This document shows, piece by piece, positions 1 through 4,893 of a stretch of DNA of 6,996 nucleotides. How positions within the stretch are numbered: position 1 is the stretch's first letter; every line of letters begins with the position of its first letter. The DNA lies in contig JAGSHP010000281.1 of assembly GCA_029855925.1 (NCBI GenBank), forward strand, positions 1-6,996. Direction: 5' to 3'. A model generated the notes under the pieces. That model had not been told where the DNA came from, ran no database searches, and saw only the letters and a list, made by a program, of their open reading frames with translations. The translations under genes and the position numbers were made by a program. This stretch comes from Candidatus Thorarchaeota archaeon. GTDB lineage: Archaea > Asgardarchaeota > Thorarchaeia > Thorarchaeales > Thorarchaeaceae.

Positions 1-39
1 GTCATCATCCTGATCTTGTTCCTGGTGAAGAAGAAGTAG
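1..39 (+). CDS. C-terminal end of a membrane-anchored protein (partial)
   Basis: Only the last 12 codons and a TAG stop are present. They read VIILILFLVKKK: nine hydrophobic residues followed directly by three lysines. A hydrophobic helix ending in a short basic tail is the usual C-terminal anchor of archaeal surface and secreted proteins, where the helix spans the membrane and the lysines remain in the cytoplasm. The gene starts outside the window, so the extracellular part and the function are unknown. A hairpin and T-tract 18 bases after the stop support a real gene end here. The alternative is chance reading of a non-coding edge, since twelve codons are few. Confidence 0.62.
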   Translation, partial: VIILILFLVKKK

Positions 40-56
40 GATTGTAGCTTCTAAAC

Positions 57-89
57 GGGGACGAAAGTCCCCTACCCCTTTCTTTTTTT
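57..89 (+). terminator. Hairpin with GAAA loop followed by T-tract
   Basis: A perfect six-base-pair stem (GGGGAC at 57-62, GTCCCC at 67-72) closes a GAAA tetraloop of the stable GNRA class. It is followed by a pyrimidine run with seven consecutive T's at 83-89. It lies 18 bases after the stop of the truncated plus-strand gene and so probably ends that transcript. Archaeal termination depends mainly on the T-tract, so the stem may instead protect the 3' end. The T-tract is on the plus strand only, so it does not serve the dehydrogenase gene arriving from the other side. Bases 90-176 hold nothing else I can identify. Confidence 0.6.
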
Positions 90-176
90 GCAATTCTTGT
101 TCTGATGGAAAGATGATATGGTGCTCTGGACACATTCGGTTGTTGAGAATGATACGCTTTAATTGACCGTTGCAAG

Positions 177-1166
177 CTATGCTTTCCAAGCGCCTTCATT
201 CACAAGATCTCGGGGGCGTCGGCCCTGAAGTCCGGCAAGCAGATTCTCGGCACAGATCACCGCCATTCTATCTCTTGTTTCCACGCTTGCGCTTCCGATG
301 TGTGGTGCCAATACAACGTTCGGTAGTCGAGTCAGTGGACTGTCCGCCGGGAGAGGCTCCTTTGTGAATACATCCAGTCCTGCAGCTCTAATCCATCCGT
401 TCTCCAATGCATCCACCAATGCCTCCTCGTCCACCACAGGTCCTCTTGCAGTGTTGATGAGAACAGCCGTTGGCTTCATCTTTTTCAGTCTGTTGCGGTT
501 GATGAGGTGTCGTGTTTCCTCGGTCAGAGGAGTGTGCAGCGAGACAAAGTCTGACTGTTCAAGAAGGGTGTCAATATCGACTCTTGTTGCACCAAGTTCT
601 TCCTCCGCTCTTCGAGTCAGGTCCGTTTCAGACCTACTTGTGTACAGGACTCTCATCTGAAATCCTGTAGCTCGTCTTGCCATGGCAAATCCGATTCTCC
701 CCATCCCCACGATGCCTAGAGTTGCCCCGAAGATATCTCGACCAAGGAGCATCTTGGGCCCCCACGCTACTCTCCATCTCCTCTCTCGTACATAAGCGTC
801 AGCCTCGACAACTCGACGAGACGCCGCCATCAAGAGGGACCACGCCAGGTCCGCCGTTGTCTCGGTAAGGACACCCGGTGTGTTTGTCACGAGTATTCCT
901 CTTCTTGTGGCTGCGGCAATGTCGATATTGTCGTATCCCACGGCATACTGAGCTATTACCCGAAGCCTTGGTAACCGCTCAATGACCTCTGCATCGATTT
1001 GATCTGAGAGTAGCGTCACGAGTCCTTCGCAGTCCTGAGCCAGACTGATGATGTCCTCACGACTTGGAGGCATCTCGTTCTCCCACACAGTGGCATTGCA
1101 ATTGCTTCTAATGATGTCCAGTCCCACTTCCGGAATCTCTCTTGTGACAAACACCCTGGATGGCAT
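177..1166 (-). CDS. D-2-hydroxyacid dehydrogenase, glyoxylate/hydroxypyruvate reductase type
   Basis: The 329-residue protein has the normal family length and order: split substrate-binding domain around a Rossmann domain. The dinucleotide loop GMGRIG is at 154-159. The catalytic trio is intact: Arg241 in NTARG, Glu270 in DVFTKEP and His289 in APHIGS. The stretch VTNTPGVLTETTADLAWSLL (93-112) is typical of glyoxylate/hydroxypyruvate reductases such as archaeal GyaR and human GRHPR. After the second Rossmann strand it reads LYTSRSE (174-180), with Arg178 and no acidic residue, as in NADPH-using GRHPR, so NADP(H) preference is plausible. The expected reaction is reduction of glyoxylate or hydroxypyruvate to glycolate or D-glycerate in the cytoplasm; D-lactate or phosphoglycerate dehydrogenase activity cannot be excluded, although the C-terminal ACT domain of longer SerA forms is absent. 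GGAG lies nine bases before the ATG. The gene stands alone, divergent from a winged-helix regulator. Confidence 0.93.
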   Translation of the reverse strand: MPSRVFVTREIPEVGLDIIRSNCNATVWENEMPPSREDIISLAQDCEGLVTLLSDQIDAEVIERLPRLRVIAQYAVGYDNIDIAAATRRGILVTNTPGVLTETTADLAWSLLMAASRRVVEADAYVRERRWRVAWGPKMLLGRDIFGATLGIVGMGRIGFAMARRATGFQMRVLYTSRSETDLTRRAEEELGATRVDIDTLLEQSDFVSLHTPLTEETRHLINRNRLKKMKPTAVLINTARGPVVDEEALVDALENGWIRAAGLDVFTKEPLPADSPLTRLPNVVLAPHIGSASVETRDRMAVICAENLLAGLQGRRPRDLVNEGAWKA

Positions 1167-1248
1167 TTCATTTCGCTCCAGATGTCCAAGTACCGTCTTG
1201 CTATACGAAGCTTCCGTTTGTCACAACTAATCAAGAGGTCGCGCACCT
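1167..1248. promoter_or_regulatory. Divergent intergenic region with one weak TATA-like element
   Basis: These 82 bases separate the dehydrogenase and the winged-helix gene, which point away from each other. The only TATA-like candidate is GCTATACG at about 1200-1207, which could be read in either direction: roughly 37 bases before the dehydrogenase ATG and 45 before the regulator GTG. It is a poor match to the archaeal consensus and has no clear BRE. If the regulator controls anything nearby, an operator here would act on both genes, but I see no convincing inverted repeat. Confidence 0.3.
1235..1239 (+). promoter_or_regulatory. Ribosome-binding site supporting the GTG start at 1249
   Basis: GAGGT complements the anti-Shine-Dalgarno end of archaeal 16S rRNA and lies nine bases before the GTG at 1249. 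It is the main reason for choosing that start over the in-frame ATG codons at 1264 and 1321. Confidence 0.5.
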
Positions 1249-1587
1249 GTGCTCAAAAATCATATGCGCCGACAATATCGCTTATATAACAAAGAATTGT
1301 ATCAATCTTGGGTGCCACTGATGTCATTAGAATTACCAAGGAGCGCAATCATTGTTCTTGACAGACTTCAACATGATGGTCCTATGACTCCAAAGGATAT
1401 CTCGACAAAAGTCGACTTGGCGCCACGGACCGTGTCATTTGCCCTCCGAAAGCTGGTTCGCCACAAACTCTGCCGGAAGGTTCCTAATCTCTCGGACATG
1501 CGACAGCCACTCTATTTTGTTGAAGAGGACCGGGCTCGAGAACTGCGCATGAAATACGAACATGTCTTCCGCCAAGTATTAATGTGA
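1249..1587 (+). CDS. Small winged-helix transcriptional regulator (MarR/TrmB-like fold)
   Basis: The 112-residue protein has a central winged helix-turn-helix. PRSAIIVLDRLQHDGPMTPK (30-49) is the first helix and turn, PKDISTKV (48-55) the positioning helix, PRTVSFALRKLVRHK (59-73) the recognition helix, and residues 74-91 the wing, containing a DMRQ segment like the DRR-type wing of MarR proteins. A charged helix at 92-110 may mediate dimerisation. It lacks the effector domain of full TrmB proteins and has no Cys cluster, so the ligand is unknown. The start is uncertain: GTG at 1249 has a good ribosome-binding site, ATG at 1264 gives 107 residues, and ATG at 1321 gives 88 residues that still hold the whole DNA-binding domain. 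Its stop is followed closely by a membrane-protein gene, probably in one transcript; it is divergent from the dehydrogenase. Targets cannot be read from the sequence. Confidence 0.82.
   Translation: MLKNHMRRQYRLYNKELYQSWVPLMSLELPRSAIIVLDRLQHDGPMTPKDISTKVDLAPRTVSFALRKLVRHKLCRKVPNLSDMRQPLYFVEEDRARELRMKYEHVFRQVLM
1282..1289 (+). promoter_or_regulatory. TATA-box-like element inside the 5' end of the regulator frame
   Basis: TTATATAA is an excellent match to an archaeal TATA box, but no clear BRE precedes it. It would place a transcript start near 1311, about ten bases before the in-frame ATG at 1321, which would then be read from a very short leader. Either the annotated reading frame begins too early, or this is a second internal promoter or a chance match in AT-rich codons. 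Confidence 0.33.
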
Positions 1588-1634
1588 AGTCGCACCACAC
1601 GCCCTGTGAGACAGAGCTGTTGACAATCACACGG

Positions 1635-1856
1635 ATGTCACAGTCTCCACATCTGGAGGCAATCTTACAAATGGCACATGAAGGACTATCCCTATTTCTT
1701 GTTCTGTTAGGAGTCATACTCATCTTGGGTTACTATTTCGGTCCGCGAAATGAAGTGCGTCAGTTCAAGCGTTTGGAGGGCAAGGTAATGCTGATCCCTA
1801 CTGGTGTGCTGTTGTTCATTCTTGCAGGCATTCTCTACTCCGGCATAATCGGTTAG
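1635..1856 (+). CDS. Small two-helix membrane protein, unknown function
   Basis: From the ATG at 1635 the protein has 73 residues. I do not recognise its family. Two hydrophobic segments are clear: residues 19-36 (core LFLVLLGVILILG) and 51-73 (core IPTGVLLFILAGILY). They are joined by a short strongly basic loop with Arg38, Arg42, Lys45, Arg46 and Lys50. By the positive-inside rule this loop is cytoplasmic and both ends are outside, making a hairpin in the membrane. The frame stays open upstream to a GTG at 1584 that overlaps the stop of the regulator gene; that longer start adds 17 hydrophilic residues and has no visible ribosome-binding site, so I prefer the ATG, although its own site is also weak. 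Lack of an obvious own promoter suggests co-transcription with the regulator. It converges on the CitG-like gene with 23 bases between the stops. Confidence 0.68.
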   Translation: MSQSPHLEAILQMAHEGLSLFLVLLGVILILGYYFGPRNEVRQFKRLEGKVMLIPTGVLLFILAGILYSGIIG

Positions 1857-1879
1857 TCTCTTGAAATGAGCTAAGTTTC

Positions 1880-2839
1880 TCACTTGACATACTCCAGCTC
1901 TAGAAGCCGAACGAATACGGCAGCGGAAACAAGATCTGCGGTCGTTCCTGGATTGAGAAGATTTCCACGTGCACGCAGCATTCTATCAAGATGTTGAATT
2001 TGGTCTATGCTCTTCAACTCTTCATGCAAGATCTGAGTTGCTGACCTCTGGACATCGAGCGCAGCCTCCATCCCTGCTCTCTTGATGATGTGACTGTCCG
2101 GTTCAAGTGAGAGCCGCCAGATGAAGGTGTCAACAATGGCCTCTTCTGCAGTGGAGAGACCATGCATTCTCTCTCTCAGGAACGGAAGGGTTTCGAAGAA
2201 TGTTGAGTGGTATTGTTCTGTCCATTCCCTGCAGATTCTGTCAACTCTTGCAGAGATTTGAAAGAGGTGCCCCAAGCGCATCTTGTCTGCCTGGATATTC
2301 TCATATACATCGGGATTCTCAAGATCATATCTGGAGTGTTGCTTGGTCCAACTCTCTAGAGTCTTGTGTCTGTCGCCACGGGGATTGACGAGATGTAGAG
2401 CCCTGTAGAAGCTGACGGTGTCTTCGACAGTGGTTGAATTGATGATGTCTCCAAGATACTTCTCCGCGAGAGAGACAACCAGTGTGCCGCTGTCTGAGAT
2501 TGACGCAGCCATTGCGGCTGCTAGTGGTACATGTAAGAGGATTGTCCCAAGTATTGTATTGTGTCGATTACCGTCTGTAAATACGTTCGTTGTGGTCTCA
2601 AGAATCAGCCTTCCCAGTTGCACCTCTTGGGGTTCGATGACCCCGCTCGAGAGCAATACTCCTTGAGAAGCGGCGTGGTGAATACCCTTGCCGATCAATG
2701 TGGCGCTTGCAAGAAAGTGACGATAGTCAATGTCCGAGAAGCCGACTCCTCTGTTGACATTTCCCGGTTTTGGTGCGCTCACCTCGAGTAGCACCGCAAG
2801 TTGACTTGACTGAGAGACGCGCCACGCCAGATCGTTCAT
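1880..2839 (-). CDS. CitG-family protein (triphosphoribosyl-dephospho-CoA synthase-like)
   Basis: Counted from the ATG at 2837-2839 the protein has 319 residues and is predicted all-helical. The family hallmarks are visible: EVSAPKPGNVNR (19-30), NTILGTILLHVPLA (94-107) and NPGTTADLVSAAVFVRLLE (296-314). In bacteria CitG and MdcB join ATP and dephospho-CoA, releasing adenine, to make the prosthetic-group precursor of citrate lyase or malonate decarboxylase. No lyase, decarboxylase, acyl carrier or CitX gene is visible here, so the bacterial role should not be transferred; archaeal members may act on another nucleotide. I chose this start because SQSSQLAVLLEVSAPKPGN follows the conserved short N-terminus. 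In-frame alternatives are ATG at 2846-2848 and 2864-2866 and TTG at 2873-2875, each adding a non-conserved tail. No good ribosome-binding site or TATA box is evident. A 26-bp sequence covering the start is repeated 67 bp upstream. Confidence 0.85.
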   Translation of the reverse strand: MNDLAWRVSQSSQLAVLLEVSAPKPGNVNRGVGFSDIDYRHFLASATLIGKGIHHAASQGVLLSSGVIEPQEVQLGRLILETTTNVFTDGNRHNTILGTILLHVPLAAAMAASISDSGTLVVSLAEKYLGDIINSTTVEDTVSFYRALHLVNPRGDRHKTLESWTKQHSRYDLENPDVYENIQADKMRLGHLFQISARVDRICREWTEQYHSTFFETLPFLRERMHGLSTAEEAIVDTFIWRLSLEPDSHIIKRAGMEAALDVQRSATQILHEELKSIDQIQHLDRMLRARGNLLNPGTTADLVSAAVFVRLLELEYVK

Positions 2840-2846
2840 TGCAACC
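2821..2846. repeat. Direct repeat copy A, covering the start of the CitG-like gene
   Basis: These 26 bases recur at 2888-2913 with one difference (A at 2829, T at 2896). Read on the minus strand this copy contains the chosen start codon and encodes VAMNDLAW. Identity stops sharply at both ends. Confidence 0.9.
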
Positions 2847-2887
2847 ATGATTATGACTGTAGACATTGACAGCAAAAATGCTTTCTT

Positions 2888-2913
2888 GCCACGCCTGATC
2901 GTTCATTGCAACC
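2888..2913. repeat. Direct repeat copy B, upstream of the CitG-like gene
   Basis: This is the second copy, offset by 67 bp and matching 25 of 26 positions. On the minus strand it contains an ATG (2904-2906) that would read MNDQAW. Because 67 is not a multiple of three, this frame is out of phase with the CitG-like gene. The flanks of the two copies do not align convincingly. Confidence 0.9.
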
Positions 2914-2962
2914 GCTGGTGACCCCTCCAGTGGCGAATGTCCTTATTGCCTTTGTTGATTCA

Positions 2963-2976
2963 GAAACGATAAAAAG
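2963..2976 (+). promoter_or_regulatory. BRE plus TATA-like promoter for the three-helix membrane protein
   Basis: GAAAC (2963-2967) followed directly by GATAAAAAG (2968-2976) has the form of an archaeal BRE and TATA box. Counting about 25 bases downstream puts the transcript start near 2997, just before a ribosome-binding site and 14 bases before the ATG at 3011. This is the best-formed promoter in the window. Confidence 0.55.
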
Positions 2977-2998
2977 AGGTTCGACTCAAGACGATACT

Positions 2999-3003
2999 GA
3001 GGA
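2999..3003 (+). promoter_or_regulatory. Ribosome-binding site deciding the start at 3011
   Basis: GAGGA lies seven bases before the ATG at 3011, an ideal spacing. It rules against the longer frame that opens at a TTG at 2906 and would add 35 hydrophilic residues read through the promoter. Confidence 0.65.
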
Positions 3004-3010
3004 CACTGCC

Positions 3011-3343
3011 ATGAGTATTTCAGCAAGATTGACCTTTTCCCAAGTGGGATTGTTTGTTTCCATAATCGTGTATCTTGCAGTCAGAGGTTTCTTTGTCGTC
3101 CTGAATATAGGACTACTGTGGACGCAGGCTGGCGGCTTTCTCAGCATCGCATTTCCACTGATTCCTGTGATCGTGATGGGCTTCACTGCCTGTGTTGTTT
3201 CCTATGGCTATTCCTATCTCGGTCTCTGGGTGATGGACCACAACCAGCCACTACTTGGGATGCTTCTGATATTTCTTGGAGTGATTCTCATTCCTGGGGC
3301 TCTTGGTGTTTATTCTTGGGTCTACTTTCCCCTTCTTACTTAA
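3011..3343 (+). CDS. Small three-helix membrane protein, unknown function
   Basis: The 110-residue protein is almost entirely hydrophobic and I do not recognise its family. Predicted membrane segments are roughly 11-36, 44-68 and 81-105. A short polar stretch, MDHNQP (75-80), separates the second and third. The first segment carries an arginine (Arg25) in SIIVYLAVRGFFVVL, which may split it or mark the membrane surface. There is no cleavable signal peptide, metal-binding motif or catalytic signature. The start is well supported by a BRE/TATA pair and a GAGGA site. The third segment (LIFLGVILIPG) superficially resembles the first segment of the two-helix protein at 1635 (LVLLGVILILG), which is probably shared composition rather than homology. 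The gene stands alone and its last eight bases overlap the end of the sirtuin gene on the other strand. Confidence 0.75.
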   Translation: MSISARLTFSQVGLFVSIIVYLAVRGFFVVLNIGLLWTQAGGFLSIAFPLIPVIVMGFTACVVSYGYSYLGLWVMDHNQPLLGMLLIFLGVILIPGALGVYSWVYFPLLT

Positions 3344-4079
3344 CAATCTGAGGCAGGATCACCGACGCGCGCCCCTTCAACACGACATCTCCCACTCCAT
3401 CCTTGTTCTCACCCTGTAGTGTCACGATGATGACCTTTGCGCCTGACTTTTTCGCAAGCTGTGGCAGGTAGGCTGCGGGATAGACGCTAAGACTAGTCCC
3501 CACAACAATCATCAGGTCGGTCTCTCGACATATTCTGATCGCCTCAGACATAGCTATCTCAGGGAGAGGTTCACCGAAGAGGACTGCCTCGGACTTGAGA
3601 ACGCCTCCGCATTCAGTGCATCGTGGGGGGATTTCTCCCTCAACCACTCTTCTGTGAACGTCCTCTTCAGCATAGACCTTACCGCACTTCATGCACGTGG
3701 CTCGCAGATAGTTTCCATGAATCTCGACCACTCGTTTGCTTCCAGCAGCCTGGTGTAAGTTGTCTATGTTCTGGGTGATGATTCCTATCAGTTTTCCCTG
3801 GCGTTCGAGTTCTACAAGAGCATAGTGTGCAGGATTCGGCTTGGCCTTGAGGATCACCTCCGCCAGCTCCTGTCCCATTGTCCAGAACTTTGATGGGTCC
3901 TCCAAGAATCTATCATACGTCGCATATTCAAATGGGTCATACCTTCGCCAGAGACCGCCCTCTGACCTGAAGTCCGGGATTCCCGAGTCTACACTGATGC
4001 CCGCACCTGTGAGTGCTGCGATCTTCTTGGACTTTGCCACAAGTTCTCTTGCCCTTTCGATGTCTGCGTCCATGGTCAT
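3336..4079 (-). CDS. Sir2-family NAD-dependent protein deacetylase (sirtuin)
   Basis: The 247-residue protein is a compact complete sirtuin. The NAD-binding motifs are GAGIS (25-29), IPDFRS (34-39), TQNIDNLH (102-109) and GTSLSVYPA (194-202). The catalytic base is His121 in IHGN. The zinc ribbon is intact, with Cys129, Cys132, Cys154 and Cys157. GLWRRYDPFE and VLFGEPLPE closely resemble Archaeoglobus Sir2-Af1. At the positions of the Tyr and Arg that let SIRT5 and CobB bind succinyl-lysine it has Gly69 and Leu72, so ordinary deacetylation is more likely than desuccinylation. The reaction uses NAD to remove acetyl from lysine, giving nicotinamide and O-acetyl-ADP-ribose; Alba is the classic archaeal target, but none can be assigned here. 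The start is the ATG at 4077-4079, with a second in-frame ATG two codons later. The gene is divergent from the grpE-dnaK-dnaJ operon. Confidence 0.96.
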   Translation of the reverse strand: MTMDADIERARELVAKSKKIAALTGAGISVDSGIPDFRSEGGLWRRYDPFEYATYDRFLEDPSKFWTMGQELAEVILKAKPNPAHYALVELERQGKLIGIITQNIDNLHQAAGSKRVVEIHGNYLRATCMKCGKVYAEEDVHRRVVEGEIPPRCTECGGVLKSEAVLFGEPLPEIAMSEAIRICRETDLMIVVGTSLSVYPAAYLPQLAKKSGAKVIIVTLQGENKDGVGDVVLKGRASVILPQIVK

Positions 4080-4285
4080 ATTACCACATGCATCAATGCG
4101 TCACTTCATAGTTTCGGTATGTGTCCATATACATGTCGAAAGCTTTTTCTTTTCATAGATTGCAAAAACCTCCGAGTCACCGAGGGAGGCTGAATTCAGA
4201 CCTTCAGCGCCCCTGCCGTATATCTAGTTCGGTTGGTTTCTGTGCTTGTTTCCACATACATCACTATAGGCTGAGTGTGCCGAGA
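4080..4285. promoter_or_regulatory. Divergent intergenic region between sirtuin gene and grpE
   Basis: For the sirtuin, read on the minus strand, CGAAAC followed by TATGAAG (plus-strand 4104-4116) looks like a BRE and TATA box and predicts an almost leaderless transcript. A second candidate, GTATATG at 4126-4132, would give a leader of about 24 bases. An imperfect 16-bp palindrome (4119-4134, arms ATGTGT and ATACAT) overlaps the second candidate and could be an operator. A T-rich run is at 4143-4154. CCTCC (4169-4173) and GGAGG (4185-4189) could form a five-pair stem with an 11-base loop. No bacterial CIRCE element is present, and I cannot confirm a Phr-type heat-shock site. Confidence 0.4.
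4219..4226 (+). promoter_or_regulatory. Candidate TATA box for the grpE-dnaK-dnaJ operon
   Basis: TATATCTA is the best plus-strand TATA-like sequence before grpE. It predicts a transcript start near 4248 and a leader just under 40 bases. The BRE position is weak, so the call is tentative. Confidence 0.35.
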
Positions 4286-4891
4286 ATGAGCGAGAAAGAA
4301 GGAGAATCGGAAATGGAGCTGGCCTCGGTGGAAAACGATAATGATGATGAAGAGGCATTCGAGTTGGTACCTGAAGATGAACTCGAGGTCCAGCGAGTAC
4401 GGGCTGAGGAGCTTTTCGACAAACTACAGCGTGTCCAGGCGGACTTCGACAACTACCGGAAGCGCATGGATGCACGGTTTGCCGAGGCTGCCAAGTTTGC
4501 CGGCGAGGCTATTCTGCTAAAGGTTCTAGAGATCTACGATAACCTCGAACGTGCTCTTGAGGTCGACTTTGAGACCGACCCGAAGGCTGCAAAGGAAGGA
4601 ATTGCGGCGATAAAGCAACAGATGGACTCAATGCTTCGACAGGAAGGAGTCCGGCCAATGGACCCTCTCGGTAAACCTTTTGATCCATACTACCAGTATT
4701 CTGTGCATAAGATCAACGATCCGGACAGGCCTGATGGGGTGGTTGTTGAGGTCTATCAGAAAGGGTATATGTTTCGTGAGAAGGTATTGAGACCGGCTCT
4801 AGTCTGTGTTAATCGTCATGAGTCCGAGGGCTCCAACACTGAGACCGATAGTGAATCGAGCGAAGCTCAAGAAAAGAAGGATGGTGAATAG
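4286..4891 (+). CDS. grpE: GrpE, nucleotide exchange factor of DnaK
   Basis: From the ATG at 4286 the protein has 201 residues, normal for GrpE. It acts as a dimer in the cytoplasm, opening the DnaK ATPase domain to release ADP. An acidic disordered head (1-34) is followed by the long dimerising coiled coil from about 35, with the conserved LQRVQADFDNYRKR at 47-60. The helical segment VLEIYDNLERALE is at 80-92. The C-terminal beta-wing that touches DnaK spans about 121-177, with GVRPMDPLGKPFDP and QKGYMFREKVLRPALVCV. A Ser/Glu-rich acidic tail of about 23 residues (179-201) extends beyond the usual end. The frame is open for 55 codons further upstream, but that segment is basic, lacks family similarity and runs through the putative promoter, so I rejected it. 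The ribosome-binding site is weak. The stop is two bases before dnaK, so the two are surely co-transcribed. Confidence 0.95.
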   Translation: MSEKEGESEMELASVENDNDDEEAFELVPEDELEVQRVRAEELFDKLQRVQADFDNYRKRMDARFAEAAKFAGEAILLKVLEIYDNLERALEVDFETDPKAAKEGIAAIKQQMDSMLRQEGVRPMDPLGKPFDPYYQYSVHKINDPDRPDGVVVEVYQKGYMFREKVLRPALVCVNRHESEGSNTETDSESSEAQEKKDGE

Positions 4892-4893
4892 TC

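Noticed and set aside
5..199. Minus-strand 64-residue open frame at the left edge
   Set aside because: It crosses the hairpin and T-tract and the end of the dehydrogenase gene, has low-complexity basic composition, and shows no ribosome-binding site or motif.
298..868. Plus-strand open frames opposite the dehydrogenase gene
   Set aside because: They lie wholly antisense to a confidently identified enzyme and show no domain motif, so they are reading-frame shadows.
2200..2791. Plus-strand open frames opposite the CitG-like gene
   Set aside because: They overlap one another and lie antisense to a conserved coding region, with no recognisable protein features.
2821..2913. The two-copy 26-bp repeat as a minimal CRISPR array or insertion-sequence target duplication
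   Set aside because: There are only two copies, one inside a conserved coding start, with no cas or transposase gene and no mobile element between them.
2906..3010. A 35-residue extension of the three-helix membrane protein from a TTG codon
   Set aside because: It would read through a well-formed BRE/TATA pair and a ribosome-binding site that both point to the ATG at 3011.
1719..3300. Homology between the two small membrane proteins, based on the shared GVILI segment
   Set aside because: The match is limited to one hydrophobic helix and is explained by membrane-segment composition.
4121..4285. A 55-residue N-terminal extension of GrpE
   Set aside because: The frame is open, but the residues are basic with no GrpE similarity and overlap the putative promoter; the acidic head starting at the ATG at 4286 is the normal family start.
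4080..4285. A bacterial CIRCE operator before grpE
   Set aside because: The conserved TTAGCACTC and GAGTGCTAA arms are absent.
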